DNA of 64,000 nucleotides from the NCBI GenBank assembly GCA_030549495.1, contig JAUIRK010000097.1, positions 1,025,001-1,089,000 on the forward strand, given 5' to 3'. A program made the position numbers and the translations under genes. Shown here in pieces: positions 28,501-43,500 of this stretch. This DNA is from Nectonema munidae. Its lineage: Eukaryota > Nematomorpha > Nectonematoida > Nectonematidae. Numbering within the stretch: position 1 is the stretch's first letter; every line of letters starts with the position of its first letter. The notes under the pieces were generated by a model. It saw nothing but the letters and a program-made list of their open reading frames with translations. It was not told the DNA's origin and did not search any database.

Positions 28501-31500
28501 TTTGAGCAAGTGTGTGATTTTGCTAAAAAGTTTGTATGCATGTGTGATAGTGCATACTGTTGCGAACAATTAATTTTCAGAAACGATTTATTGTCAGCTT
28601 ACTAACTTGTAAGTTGGCATTAATTAATTTTTTTAAATTCAAGTTATAAAATCAAGTAGTCAGAAAATCCCCCCTTTGGGGCAAAATTTCGTTATAATTG
28701 TCGATGAAATCTTATATGCCCATATTTTCTTCTATAAAAACATCAAAATCCTGAAAGAAAATTGTAAAAGAATGACGAAGACCAAAAAGGCGTGCTGTGG
28801 ACTTACTTTACCATGTGCTGACACAAATTGTGCTTTGAGATTGGCTGCGAATAGAACGAATTTGTAACAAGAATCCAAATTCGTGCGCAAACTAATACCA
28901 ACGTCAGTTACCCAAACTTGAACTCATCTCTTTGACGATGGACTAACTTAATGAATAACATGGACTAACACCACGAGTTTTCACGAGTATAAGTTCGGCT
29001 AAATGATAAACATGAGGAACTCCTTTTTTTGATTTTGCAGAGAACAAAACCATGCACCATGTTAGTGATAAATGACAAAAATTATTTAACTGTGCCTTTG
29101 TGTGTCTGCACTGATTGTTTAAAGTTAAAGACAAGACAAAAAAAGTGTTCTTAAAGTAAATTTATGAGTATACACAAGAAGTCGTGAAATTGATAAAGCC
29201 GCTATTTTTGGCTTTAGACATTGGAAACTTGTGTTCTGGGGCCCTTCAATAACAGGGCACTACTATCTGAATCTCACCAAGAGTCATTACAAGATAAATC
29301 CGAAATACATTACAAGATTCAGAAGAACAGGCAACTATTTACAGAATCAGATGATGAAGACTTTTTTAGATTTGAATATGCTTTAAAATTATTTCAACAT
29401 TCTATTTGTGAAATTGAGATTTAAATGTATACTTGTATATATAAATATGTTTAGGCGCTTTTTAGAGAATGTGGTGGAAAGTCGAAACAACAAGCTATCT
29501 TTATCTATATTTAAACTATATAGTGTGAATATATTTTTGATCTTGTTTTATTTTTTGATTTCATATAAAAAGTTTCAATGTACATAGTATGTCTATGTGC
29601 ATTGTCTAAAGATTTTAGTTAATCTTTTTGCTTTATTTTTAGGATGATATAAATGACAAATTGAATCCGATCACCATAGAAGGAAATGTAACACTGGAAT
29701 CGCCTTCTTCAAGACAAATAATGACCCCTGTTCTAAACAAATTTCTAACTGTTTCAACTAAAAAGTTGGTAAACATCAAATCATTTATATCTTTTATTTG
29801 ACTACTTTTCATACATCAATTCTTGTTTCAATCGAAGCTGAACATTCAGAAAAATTGTGGAAGCGACAACATATGTGTACCGGATTTGGTTCTGCGCGTT
29901 AAATCGGAACAAGCGGGTTACAACTTCGGATCAAAAGATGTCATTGTTATCAACGTAAATGTGAAGAATGTGAATGACGACGCATTTGAAGTAAGAAAAA
30001 AAATTTGTTCTTTCTAAAACTAGCTTTTAATCGAGATAAAATTTTTAAATGGTAAGATTAATCATGATTCTAAATTAAAATATATTTTAAAAATCAAATG
30101 CAATACAGGACAACGTTTCGTATTTTACTTACCGCTACAAAATATATGTAACTTAAATGTTATCGTACCAGCTTGACTCTAAGCACCTTAATGAAAAATG
30201 ACCTTATATGTCAAATAAGTTAAACGAGTGTTTTCCAACCTTTTATATGCGTGTTCATCCCCGAAACAATGATGTGATTCACTCTAGATTTCATTATACC
30301 TTATAGTCACGCAAACACACACGCACTTCAAAAATTACGCCGACACACCCAAACTTTATACACACATATGTCCCTCAAATTTAGTTTTCACTTTTTCATA
30401 ACTTAAGTTTCTGGTTCAAATTTATTGAAATTCTAATACACGCTTAAATTTAATATCTAGAACTTATGCTTAAAATTTCATGTATTTCCCGAAAGTGGAA
30501 GTTGATTTTCTAGAGGCCTCGAAAAACAAAAATTCAATATTAAGTATCTTGCATTGCAAAAGCGAGATTTCTGTGTTAAGAGCTTTGCCAAGGTGCTCAT
30601 AATATGCACCCAAATAAAATTAGGGTGAGTCTTTTAACACCATTTCTCTTTCTTTTGTGTACGATATGCTCTGGATCACTATGCTTGAACTCCCAAGCCT
30701 TATGGATAATGCGATTCTGTAAATTTTGGTGATTAAATGCCCGGCCCATAATCAAACCCTCAGAGCATCTGTAATATCTTATCGCTCTTAGTGATCAACA
30801 TCGCTGACTTAAAACGCTTTTCTACCAAAAGTTTCTTTATGGATCCTAATTGAGCAATTCTTTCTTTGTTTTTCCAAATGTGCCAATGTTATATTTTGTC
30901 TTTTGGAAGACTTCTAAAACAATTCTTTCATTTATTTATATCTCATTATGAAAATCTTCTCTCGATTCAAATTGCAATGATGAATGAAATGCATCATTTA
31001 ATACAGTACAACGATTCAAGTTTTTCAGGAAGAATATTTTCTATGGATGACAAATTCAAAGATTGTTCACTTTTTTATTTTGAAATTGATGCAAACTCCA
31101 AAGTTCTTCAAACAACTAATTATAAGAAACATTTTTTTCAATATTTTTTTCTCTTGATTTATAATGCAGGAGTGGGCAAACTGCGGTTTGCGATGTCATA
31201 ACCGGCCCGTGATCGTTTTCTTTATAGCCTCGGCTCTATTTTAAAATTTGGAAATTTTTATTGAAAAGTATTTTTCTCAAACTTTTCAAAACTTCAACTC
31301 AAAAAAGTGAGAGTTTTGACAATTTTTTTCCAACTAAAGCCCCCTTTAAAAATCACTCAAATTAAATTACTATTTTTTTGTTAAGAACATTAAAAAGGAT
31401 ATAATTATTTTTTATTTTTTGAAAACAATATTAGTTTTTAAATTTTTCATCCAACCCAATTTTAATTACAGCCCGTTATCCAAAAGCCTTGCGCCAACTT

Positions 31501-34500
31501 AACGTGCGGGTCGCATCAGAAAATTATTTCTCCCCTAATTTTTAGTGCACAATGTGTGTAAATGGATAATAATAAACTTTTAGTGCACATGTGTGTACAC
31601 ATGGATACTTGTTATGGCTAAGATTAAAAAAGGTGCAGTGACGTTGCTTACATCAACTTTCATTGTGATTTTCAAACATAGACTTGTACTTTAAAACAAA
31701 TTTTTCGAAGTATTCATAATAATGAGGAGATTCGTATTAGAATGAAATACGCTTCCAAATATTTTAGACTAAGACTACTGAAGTACAAATTCTATTTTTA
31801 CCTTGCTAAAAAAAGTTTAGAAAAATAAAATAAAAAAAGTTAAATTTTAAGTTTTGTTCTAAAGAATAACTCATGTTGATCAAAAATATTAAATATTGAT
31901 GAATACTTTAAACCAGTGATTCCCAACCGGTGTGCCGCGGCACTAAAGGGTGCCGTAAGATTTTTTAAGGGTGCCGCCAAAATTGTGCAACTACTTTAAA
32001 ACTTAACATTACATATTTGTATTATTATATTTTCTGTGATAGCAGGATCAGTATAAATTTTTTTATATGATCTCTGTATAAGGTATTGTTGCATCAATGC
32101 AGATGTAGAAATAAAAAAATTATAATAAAAAAACTATGGAAATTTTAAATAAGTTTTCCCTCAAAGGGTGCCAGGAATTTTTAAAAGACTCGCCAAGGGT
32201 GCCGCAAACTAAAAAAGGTTGGGAACCACTGCTTTAAACAAATGGGTTTGCTGGTATGATCTCAGGTGAAAAACTTTTATGAGTATAATTACCATTCATA
32301 TAAAAATATAATGATTCATTAAAAAATAAATACTTTTTTTTTAAATAAATTTAAATATTTGCATCTTTATTATTGCGTTTTTTAGTCCAAGGTCCACATC
32401 ATTTTGCCGATTGGCGTTGCTTTCGTTAATACGGATTTAGTGAAAGATACTTACGCCGCTGTTGGTCCCCGCTTGCTGTGTCAATTGCAAAAAATCAACC
32501 TAACCCAATCTCCTGAATCTCTCCAATTCCTAACCAATTCTCCTGAATCCCTCAAAAGAAAGTAAGCTTTCAATTATTTTATTTTGTTTATCTATAAAGT
32601 ATACGATTAAACAACTGGTAAAGAAAATTACCAATATCTTGCCTATCTTAAAATCCTTTGAAGTTCTCTCTACTTAGTTTTATATCTCATATGTTTAATG
32701 CTATGATTTTTTCTTACCATTTGAGCATTACGGAGAAGGCCCCGTCAGATTATATTTGGCCGAATAAAATGAATTCCCCATGCTTAGGTATTTCAGTTGC
32801 AAGAAGAATCTAATTAATAAATTGACACAAATGATTTTTTGCCATATTTCGTATATATGGTGGCTCCTGCAAAGTGTAACGAAACACATTGGCCCTTGTG
32901 AGCAATTTTCGATATAAAATTTTCACTCAGTTAAAAAAAATCGACTAATAGAAGACGCCTATAGTGGGATAGTTTAATCTGGGAGCGACAACAACAACAA
33001 GAATTATATTTATTTTCTGAGATTCCGTTGTTATAGCAACACAATATTTTAATGAGAAATGTAACACAACTAATAAAATGAAAAATTAACAAATGCCTTA
33101 AAAATTATCTTAATTCTTTTATCGGCAAAAAATAATCCACTATATTAGAAGGTTTTTCCACTTTTAAAAATGAAATGCCAATCACAATTCTACGTTTCTT
33201 TTCTTTTATTGCTACTATTTTAATGAATACAAACACTTTTCAGTTCCAAAAGTCTTCTTGACGTTGTCTCCTGCAACATTGGAAATCCACTTCCCGGCAA
33301 GGCCGAGATTGAGTTTAACGCTCGCTTCAACTACTTCAACCACGACGCGCCAGAATCTCTTCTCAAGTTTCTGATAAAGGCCAATTCTACAAATCAAGAA
33401 TTTGAAACGATGGCCAATAACTTAGTCGCGTACTCCTTGCCTGTGATCGCCGTATCGGACATTCTTCTTCGCGGGTGAGTCGCTCATTCTAAATTCGCCA
33501 CAACACCACACCTTCCCTAAACTCTTAAATTGTCGGCCTCTATGTCGAAAGACGTTTCCAAAAAGAATTTGATTCATCTATCCAAGTCAGAAGTGACCTA
33601 CCTCTTTATAGCGTACGAGCCAAATTTTCCACTCTACTGATTTTAACTATTCAAATTTTTTCCTCAATTTGCATAATAGTGGACAAGAATTTTTAAATGA
33701 GCTTAAAATTTTGGAAACTATATTAAATATTTTTTAATTAGCATTCCTATATTATTAGAATTAGCGTTACGGTTTAGTGTTGGCGCGATCGTACAAACAT
33801 ACATTTACATATACATTTTTGACATTCTTGACACAAACTTTCCCATTTATTTTTATTAATACAGGCCTGACACAAAAACATCTAGACATACATACACTTA
33901 TACGAATACATATATAGTACATACATATTGACATTAGACACACATGTACAGAAAAATACTTAAATCTCAAAAATAGCGGTATAGAAAACTGCTTTTTTAC
34001 TCTCGGTTTTCTCAGTAGCAAAAATTTTGAAAAATAATTAAATGATTTTTAGCATAGCAAGTGATCAATGCGCCATTTTGGTCATTCGATTCGCCTGGAC
34101 TTTGGGCCAATCTTTCCAAATGCTTAGATTTTTCATGTGAACAAAACAAGCAATTAATTAAATTTTCATTATTAATGAAACACAAAAATTAGATATCGGT
34201 GCGTATAAAGAAATAAATCAAGAATATTTGAGGATATCTCCTAGAATGATGATCTTGGAGAGAATTTGCCAATAATGCACAAATAGAGGGGAATTTAAGA
34301 AAGCAACTTTCATATCGTCTTGATTTAGGATTTTTCTATTTTGTGATACCAGGTTAATCATAAATGAACCTAAAACTATAAAAAAAATAAATTTAGAACT
34401 AAAAATAAGTTTTAGAACTTTTTTATTGATAAATTTCTGATCATCCTTCATATTTATATCTTTTGACAGTAATTTTTCCAATTTTTATTTCTATTTTGTC

Positions 34501-37500
34501 TTTACTTTTCTTCAACACTCTTTTCTATGTTACAAATTGCAAAAAGAGATGGAATTATAAAAATAAAACGTAGAGCAAAAATGCGGTATTAACAGAAAAT
34601 TTTGGTGAAAGAAATTCAGTCAAAAATAAGGCTTTACATAAAAAAAACTTCTAAAATAATTTTTAATTTGAACAAGTTAAAAATAATATACTCTTTTGAC
34701 CTAGTGAAAATTATTTGTGTAAAAAAGTTTTCAGTTTTAGTTAAAAATACAACATACTTATTTAACATGATTTTGAAGAATTAAGGAAAATGCATGCAAA
34801 TAATTTTATTGACTATTTTTTTCTTCGTAATATCACTATGAAAAGCTTGTAAAAGTGAGGAAGATAAAGAAGACAAAACTGTCACAAAAATGATAGAGTC
34901 TAGACAAGAATTGAATTGACTGTTAGACATCACACATCCATAATCTGCCTTTCTTCTAAAAAACTAAGAAGATGTTGTCTTTATTAAAAATCAAAGGGGG
35001 CGAGAAAATCTTGTTTTATGCTTTTGCCTTCACCAGTTCTGTTGATAAAGGGAGAGCAGCTGAACAATATATATGTATAGATATAGATATAAATATTTAC
35101 AATCAGGTTTGCCCTCCTAATTGTGCTTAGAGTCTGGCGACAAGTTTGTCCTTTACAGACTCCAATGATGAAAAACCCAAGTCAAGTATTTGGAAGTAAA
35201 TGTTTCATAACAAAAAACGGCTCTCTCTACGGTGTCCATACAGAAATCAAGAACAAAAGTTCAATAGTCAATAGCTCACAAGATCAAGGATACGTTTAAC
35301 CACAATACTGGATCGATAATGCATTTTGGCAAGAAGTTGCTTACAAACACTGTTCGAGAGAATTGGAATCGACTTTCTATCGTCTTTTTAGGAAAAAGCC
35401 AGGGGTGAAACAGTTCTCAAACTAATAGAGGATTTTTCCTTTTGTTCACCTTGGATTGAATGTTTTGATAAAACTGCAACAGCAATCCACAAAGGAGCAT
35501 ACTCAATCAATCAGAATAGCATTGCTCGTAGGCTGATCTTTTTAGCATGCAGATATATTATTGATGAGTTGCTGATTGCAACAGTTTTTGATATCTTCTT
35601 TGTTTCCAACTTCCAGATCTTTCTTCGATTTTTGTGAGTTCTTTTAAATCATTTGAACCTAATGATTGTATTCTTGATCAATGGTTTTGGAGAAAATAGG
35701 CCGCATTTTTATTTTGTGAAAAATAACTAAAACATAATAGAGAAGATTATCATGAATTCCTAGAATTATATCTAATTTTTCTGGGATTTCAGACCACAAT
35801 AAATTTTTTGGATGTCAAAATGCATATATTCCATCAAACTATATTTATTCAGAACTTTATCCGACTCATGTATCCAATACCTCTGGTTCCTCCACGGTAT
35901 ATCGTGATTTTATTTATGGGTGAAATTTGCTTGGTCATGATAATGATGCAGGATGCATTTATATTATTTCATGTTTAATAATCCTACTCCTAGTTAAAAT
36001 TATTCTAGAATACAAACGTATATCACATTTTACGTATCCATGTGCATTTTTATGAATAAAATTTTTTTCAAAAGGTTTTTTTGCTATTCATTGCCTTTTT
36101 TTAGAGCATCCATCCCAGATGAACTAATTCTTGTCAAAAAAACGGAAGAAAGTAAGTCCAGCATTGCATACAAGAGTGAGGAAAATATCGGCCCAGAAAT
36201 AACACACATTTACGAAGTAAGATTCAAAATTTCGCTTCCGCGTTTTTCTTTATTCATTTCGCGCGCAATTTAGCTGACAAATTCAGGACCTAGTCCGATT
36301 GATGAAGCTCAAGTCTACATTTTATGGCCGAGTTTCCTGGTTAATGGGGGAGATGACTTGCTCTACCTACTTGAAAAACCATCTGTCAAAGGCGGAACTG
36401 CGAAGTGCAGTGTCATTCAAAAAGAAAACATCAATTCCAAAAATTTCTTAGTAAGACCTTTTACCATATATGAAAGATTTTCTAAGACTCACTTTATTGT
36501 TGCTAAACTTTAATCGAGTATCTCAAAATGAGACATTTTGCGTTTAAGCAAATTGCCAATACTAACTTTTAATCTTTCACGAATTTCCTATTAGTAATCA
36601 CCTTGCTAAAAAGTATCTTTGCGCTGCTAACTCCCAAATAAGCGTTGTGTATTTAAGGTAAACCGATCAATGCCATTTTCCCCGTCAATTCGAACGATAT
36701 TCAGACCAAGCTTCTGGTGCTTATAGCGTCTACTTTGTTTTATGAATGTGGTTTCAAAAAATATAATTCAATTATAGTTAAGAATTTAATTTTTGAAAGT
36801 AGTTTATTTTCAGTATTTGAAATGAAGTTTCATGTTCATCCGATGTTCTGACTGACGGTGTTCCAAAAAGTGCCTGAAACTTTTAAATGAATGTTTATAA
36901 CATATATAACCATTATACTAGGTGTGATAAAGGGTGTGAGTAATGTTGGCTAGATACTACAAGGTCTTGGGTTGGATCCAACACCAAACTTTCTTAGCTT
37001 ACTGCCATCATTCAATAATAAGTGTTTATCAATGCCTTCTATATAATATATTTAAATATACTAAATTGACTAAAGTGAATGCATTTCTGAACGCAATTTT
37101 TGAATAAATATAATTATCATTTTTTAAATATTTTCTGAAAAGTGTTAACAAATAAAAATTTTTGATCAATTATGACAATCGTCCAAAGAGTTCAATGAAG
37201 TGTTCTGCCATTTATGGTATAGGGAAAATACGTTCAGAAATGAATTCACTTTCTTTGATAAAGGTTATATCCATAGACATATGCAATTTAATGTGAAGTT
37301 TAGAGCAGTTTTCGTAGAATCATAATTGATTCAGCGTAAATCTAGCCCTTTCTTAGTGAGTACCTACACCACTGTTTTTGGCATTTAGTATTCCAGTGTA
37401 TGGGTGTTTAATGTCAATATTCTATCTATGTATTCGTATGTGTGTATGTATGTCTAGAATGTCAAAAAATGTATACATAAATGTATGTATGCTAGTACGA

Positions 37501-40500
37501 TTGCGCCAACACTAAACCTACTAACCCCACAATATATTTCCAAAATTTACAGGCCCAAATTGGTTGAGCACTTGTCAATCAAGTATTATGCAAATTGAGG
37601 AATAAATTTGAATAGTCAAAATCAGCGGTAGAGTGACGAGATGTGTGCAAATTATTTCGCAACAAAGAATTAACTTTAGATGAATTTGTCAAAATTTTAG
37701 ATTAAAAAGAAGAGCTTGAGAAGCAAGAATGGTATGCTGATGAAGTCGTCGCCATTCAGAAGTTTCAAGAAAAATGAGAAGAAACGAATTCGTCGCCAAG
37801 CAACGTCAACAGACGACATGTCCGCAATCCGGAAAGAGATCGTACCTTTGCTTAGGTCTGGCCTCACTAGATTTCCTTTCAATGATACTTTTGCTTAGAA
37901 CTGTGGCCAGCGCAATTGTACCATTATGAAGTGCAAGACGGGTTCTTTGACGAAAGGAGACTCCGTCATTTTCCAAATACGTTCTAGACTCTGGAAACAA
38001 ACGTTGATCAAGGTGAATCAAGACATTTGTATTTCACGCCTTTACTCCACTCTTTTCCCTCCATTTCTTTTTTTCAAAGCTTTGCTTTTCATACCATTAA
38101 CATGTACCTTTTGCAATTCATATTTGAGATTTGGATTGCAACAAATTTTAGATTCGAGCACGTGTACTTCACGCATGCCTGTGTAATTTTCCTCTCGCAC
38201 AAATGCATATATTTATCATATACATAAGTTGTATAACGCTGAATCAATTTAACCAGGAGGGTTGGTGAGTCCAAAATTTTAATTTAAATCAGAATACTGT
38301 AAAAATAATACCTTCTTCTCTGTGAGGTCGAGTTCAGCCATGCTGTCTTCCTTTAGTCCATTTTCCTGGAACTGGTTCTTCTACTGCTTTTTGGAGTAGG
38401 AGTCGGATAACACGCCAGGAAGTTAATTACAGCGTATGGTAAAAGTAATTTAGCTTGAATAATGCATTTTAATCGTTTTTATACCAAGATTTAGCCATAT
38501 TTATTATTCTATAATAAAAAAAATCGTAAAAGAATTGTTGGAATTTACGCACCAGATGCATCCCAAAAGTTTTTCCTACACTTTAGGAAATAAACAAGGA
38601 AATGTATACCGCAAATCACATTGAACTTCCAATCGATTTCTTTGCTTGCTTTTTACAGCAATAAAAAATTAAAAAAAAATAGAAAAAGGAAATATATTTT
38701 AAAAATTAAACAAACTTTTTTTCTAGACTGTCACATTCAAGTGGATAAATGGCAAAGACCGCACATTATGTCAGACTGGGAATGTTAAGAATTTTTTTCT
38801 TCCACTAAAAATGCGTTCCTGCAGCTGTTAACCATTTGTGGACAAAATATATTTTGGAATGAAGTAATTGACCGAATGTGGATGAGAATTTTGAAGACTA
38901 ATCGCCTGCTTTCTTTTTCTTTGGAATTATCTATAGTTAGAGCAGATGATTTTTAAAGAGTTAAATAATCATAAGAACGCTTGGCCTAAACTTATTTTCT
39001 CCATTGCCATATGCATTTGATATTCATCACTTATTTATATTTACAGTCTCAACGAAATTACTGCTTTATCCATCCAGACCAGGGCTTGGCACACCTCAAA
39101 ATTGGCACATCCTCAAAAAGACATTGACACATCCTCAAAATTATTGGGGGCGAAATTTTTTTCTTGCAATTTTCAAAATTAGTGGTCTGGAAATACCACG
39201 GGAGACCAAATATCCTTTAAAATAGAGTGTATTCAGCGCATACCCTAAAGTCCTAAATTTATAAGACTACATTATATTTTTTTTATACAAAATTAGTGAA
39301 TTTAACTATACTTCCAGCGAAAATATTTTAATTAAATTTGCATATCGAATATAGTGCGCAGAAAAAATGCCCCCGGAAAAAATGCCCCCAATTAAAAAGT
39401 AGGAAAAAATGCCCCTAATTAAAAAGTAGGAAAAAATGCCCCCAGTAAAAATGCCCCAATTTAAATTAGGAAAAAATGCCACAACACAAAAAATTTCAAA
39501 AAATTATTAATTAAAATTTTTAAAAAAGATATGTCAAATAAAGATTTTTTGTAAAAAAAAAGTTAACTTTTCATTTAAAACATTTAAAATTTAATTAAAG
39601 TAAACTAAAAAACTCAGCATACGACAATTTTTTAAATACAAAAATTTTTTTTATAAAACAGCAAATATTTTTGGACTTTGTGTGTATCAGAACACTTTCT
39701 AAATATAATTTGTATTTTAACTGATTTTAAGAACACATTCCCACAAATATGCACCTTTGCTATTGTTTTCAAGAACTTTATAAAGAAAAAACCCTTAGAT
39801 TAAGAAATTTTAGGAATTTAGCCTTTCAAAACGGTACCAAATAAAAATATTTATATAATTATATAAAATCCTGAAAATCAAAAATTAGGGGGCATTTTTT
39901 CTTACTTTTTAATTGGGGGCATTTTTACCTACAACCATCGAATATACACTAGTTTAAAAAATCCAAAAATGTTAGGGGGTGGAATAGGCTTTTCATTTGA
40001 AAAATGAAGTAGTCTACCAGGCACATTAGAGGAATTGATGAAAGGATATTTGATTCATAGAGAAAACAAATAACTGAAGGTTGGATAGTTTTATATCAGT
40101 GAATGTAGTCTAAAGGCAAAGAGTCTAGACAACCTGTGATGTTTATATGAAAAAATGTGATTGATTCAGGGGCAAGGGTATAAAACGAAGTTATAATTGT
40201 GCAAACAAAAATAAAACAAAAAATTAAGATCGCATTATTTCATTATACAAGCTACAAAAAGTAAAATAACTGTTAACATTTTGCAATGATAATTTGCCTT
40301 TTATAATAACTTTTAAGGAAAAAAAGTCTATCAGAAAAAGTCATAGAGCTTCAACAAAAACTAAAAAATTTTAGTGCATAACTTAAGTTTTTTGAAAACT
40401 AATTTGACGTATCCCCTACAGCTTACTCTATCTATGGGTGGCATGGCAGGTTGGTTGAGATGATGGACATAGCACGGAAGCCTTTGGATTCGATTCCTCA

Positions 40501-43500
40501 TCGATACAAATTTGTTTATAGTTTGACATAAGCGGTACATCAGTGCCTGGTTAATGAAAATACATCCACTGCACCACTCAAAATTAAAAAATTTGCTACA
40601 TAATTAACATAAGAGAGAAAGGAAACAAAATAAACTAATAAAGCAATTTTCACTATTTTAAAATGGAACCGTCTGTTCTCAGAATAATTTCAAAATAATA
40701 GGAGGCATAAAGAATGAGAGTTTATTTGATATTTTCAAGTTTTTATAAGCAGCAAAAGCCAACGTTAAAGTAGCTAGCCCATATAATTAAAAAATTATTT
40801 AAATAACTGTCGACAGACATTTCGCCCCCTGACAAATTGTCTCATAGGCTATTAGTATCACCCATCTTTGCTTATTATATGTGTAAAATTATTAAAAAAA
40901 TTTATATTCTTGTTTATTTTATCTCTATTAAATTATTTCAAATCAATCAATTTATCTCTTAATTTTTTAGAATTGTCCATGAGACAAAATGTCTTATGAA
41001 AATAACGGGGCGAATTGTCCATGAAACAAAATGTCTTATGAAAATAATGGGGCGAAATGTCCGAGGACCAAACTAACATAAATCAAAGTATACGAGAAAA
41101 GAAAATCATTGCGTTTTTTTGAATATTTCTGTCTACAAATAAAATTCTGACAGCTGTCATAAATAGATCAAGTACATTTTTAACAACTGAAACATTTTGT
41201 TTCGATATTGTATTTTTATTATAATAATCAACAAATTTTCTTAAAAAAAGTGATTTGATTATGTACAGTGTTACTTCGAATCGTGAATATCGAATTAGTC
41301 GAATCGAACATTATAAAAATATCTCTGCTCAAATATTAAGCAAATAGGGTATTCTTGCTTTTAAACTGAATAGATAGTCAAAATATTCATTCCAAAATAA
41401 GTATTGAAAAAAATTTCTTGACTTGAAAAAATTAAAGTTTTCAAATGTTACAAAATGTAGCAAACGTAGTGATAAAGATTAAGTGACTTTTGTTGAAAAA
41501 GTTCTTAGCGCGAGTCTAACAATATTCATTGATATAAAATTGTAACGATTGAAAACTATTTTAATTAAACTCTAAATGCAAATTAGACAGAAGCAGTGGT
41601 GTAGTCAAAAAAAGTTGATAGAAGGGCACAATTTTAAAACAAAAAACTTGCGCAACATTATTTATACATTCTTGACCCTTTCATTGGAGAAATTTTCAAA
41701 AACTGATATCGCATAAGATGCATGGGGCACCATGCGGTACATAGGAGTGTGGGCACGGCCCCTCATGTCCCAGCCTAGCTACGTCACTGGAGAGAAGAAA
41801 CCTGAATGAGATAGGAGAGCTTAACAAGAGAAGAGGGCTTGGATGAAAGAAGAGAACTTGAGTGAATGATTGAGTTTTAGCAGAGAAAGCGGAAGAGAAA
41901 AACAGAGGAGAGAGAAAGAGAATCACTGTGACAGAAGATGAGAAAATCTAGTGGATCATCAACATGTGTTTTCCCAAAAATACTATAAAGAGGAGACACT
42001 GTGATAAATATTGCTTACTTTTTATGTGCATATTGAAGCAATGGATTATCATTATATAGCTCTCACGCATCGTCTGTAAAATATGTTCGATAGGAATTTC
42101 AGAACAGCTTGGCATGATGTTTTATTGATTTCGCCCCCCCCCCCCGGATGTGCGCCTCTGATCCAGACACAATATTAAAATTACAAACATCAAATTTTTG
42201 CAAAAAATGCTTAAATATTTTTTAAAAGATTTCTTTTACAAGTCAATTTTTGACTTATGTTCATATTACCCCATTTTAATATAAAAACACTTCACACGAG
42301 GAATTAAACTTGATTTTATTAGCGCGAATGAAGTAGTTTCGTGAATGATCTTTACTGCCTTATTTTTCATGCATTGTTTCAAAATATGTGCTGCAATCTT
42401 GTTAATCCATGAAAATAAGCCAGGAAACGGAATCGCGTGATCTATCAAGTGTGGTGAAGTTTTAGTGTGTTCTGTTTTCACAGAACTAATCCCCAACCTT
42501 CGTGAATATTCTATAAAACCCAGGCTCATCCTTAAAATGGCCTAGTCGGCAGACACCCACACGAGGTGTCGGTGTGAGATGCCTAACGCCATCCATGTGT
42601 GACTGATTCAAAATTCGTGATGGGTTGCTTTTTTGCGTTTCCATTTGCATACATAGAAGATTTTGTATTGACTAATTGATCATATTCGTCCCGTGCTATT
42701 TGAAAAACAAATAAAGATATTGGAAAAAATTATTGCGTGATGATCATCATTGGCCCAAAAATGAGGAAATTAATAGGTTACCCAGAGGCAGTTGATCTGA
42801 CAAATCATTTATTTTCATAATTATATAAGAATGGCAAAATTTTTGTTTTCTTCCTCCTCAATACTTGAACCTCTGTAAAATCTTAGTGCTTCAATAGATT
42901 GCCTAGCTATGGGACTGTTTGTTATTGAACATCCTGTCCTACTGGATTCGATTTCCTATCATAACCTCGCGATCATCTATTCAATTGTAGTAAACGATTC
43001 TTCCTGTGGTTGCAATCCCTACCTTATGTGCAACTGTAGAACGTTGTCGTGACTACGTACTGTAAATGTTGGTAAATACTAGTGTATTCTAAAATGTACC
43101 GTTCTTCGGTAAAAAGTAGCATTCATCTGAATTAACCTTTTTTGATTATTTTGTTGTAGAACTTTGTGGAAGAAGTCATCGTATCTTCCAAAATGGTGGC
43201 CCACATCTTGAAAGTGCCCTACAAAACTTCGGACCAGGAGTCCTTCAAGCATAGCGTGTTATACGTAATAAATACACCTCACTTTTTTGTCTTACACCCC
43301 CAAGCATTCTTCTACCTTGCGTGATTTAGGTCAGCACTTACATCAGTTTTGAGCCGGACCAGAGCAAGCAAGCCAAATTTGAGGTGTGGATGCTTGTGCT
43401 CGCCATCTCAATCGCCCTCATCATTCTCGCCATAATCATCGCCGTGCTGTGGAAAGTAATATTCCAACTTACCTCACTTTCTAAAGCTACATTTTTCATT

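Noticed and set aside
37855-37898. Alternative donor at cttag|gtctgg for integrin exon 21
   Set aside because: It leaves two spare bases, while the acceptor before AsnCysGly at 37899 is phase 0. The donor at 37842 keeps the frame and matches the usual GluIle-Xaa-Cys junction of integrins.
42540-42620. Possible structured RNA or tRNA from the GC-rich cagacacccacacgaggtgtc block
   Set aside because: Only a short hairpin is visible; no tRNA fold or box pair.
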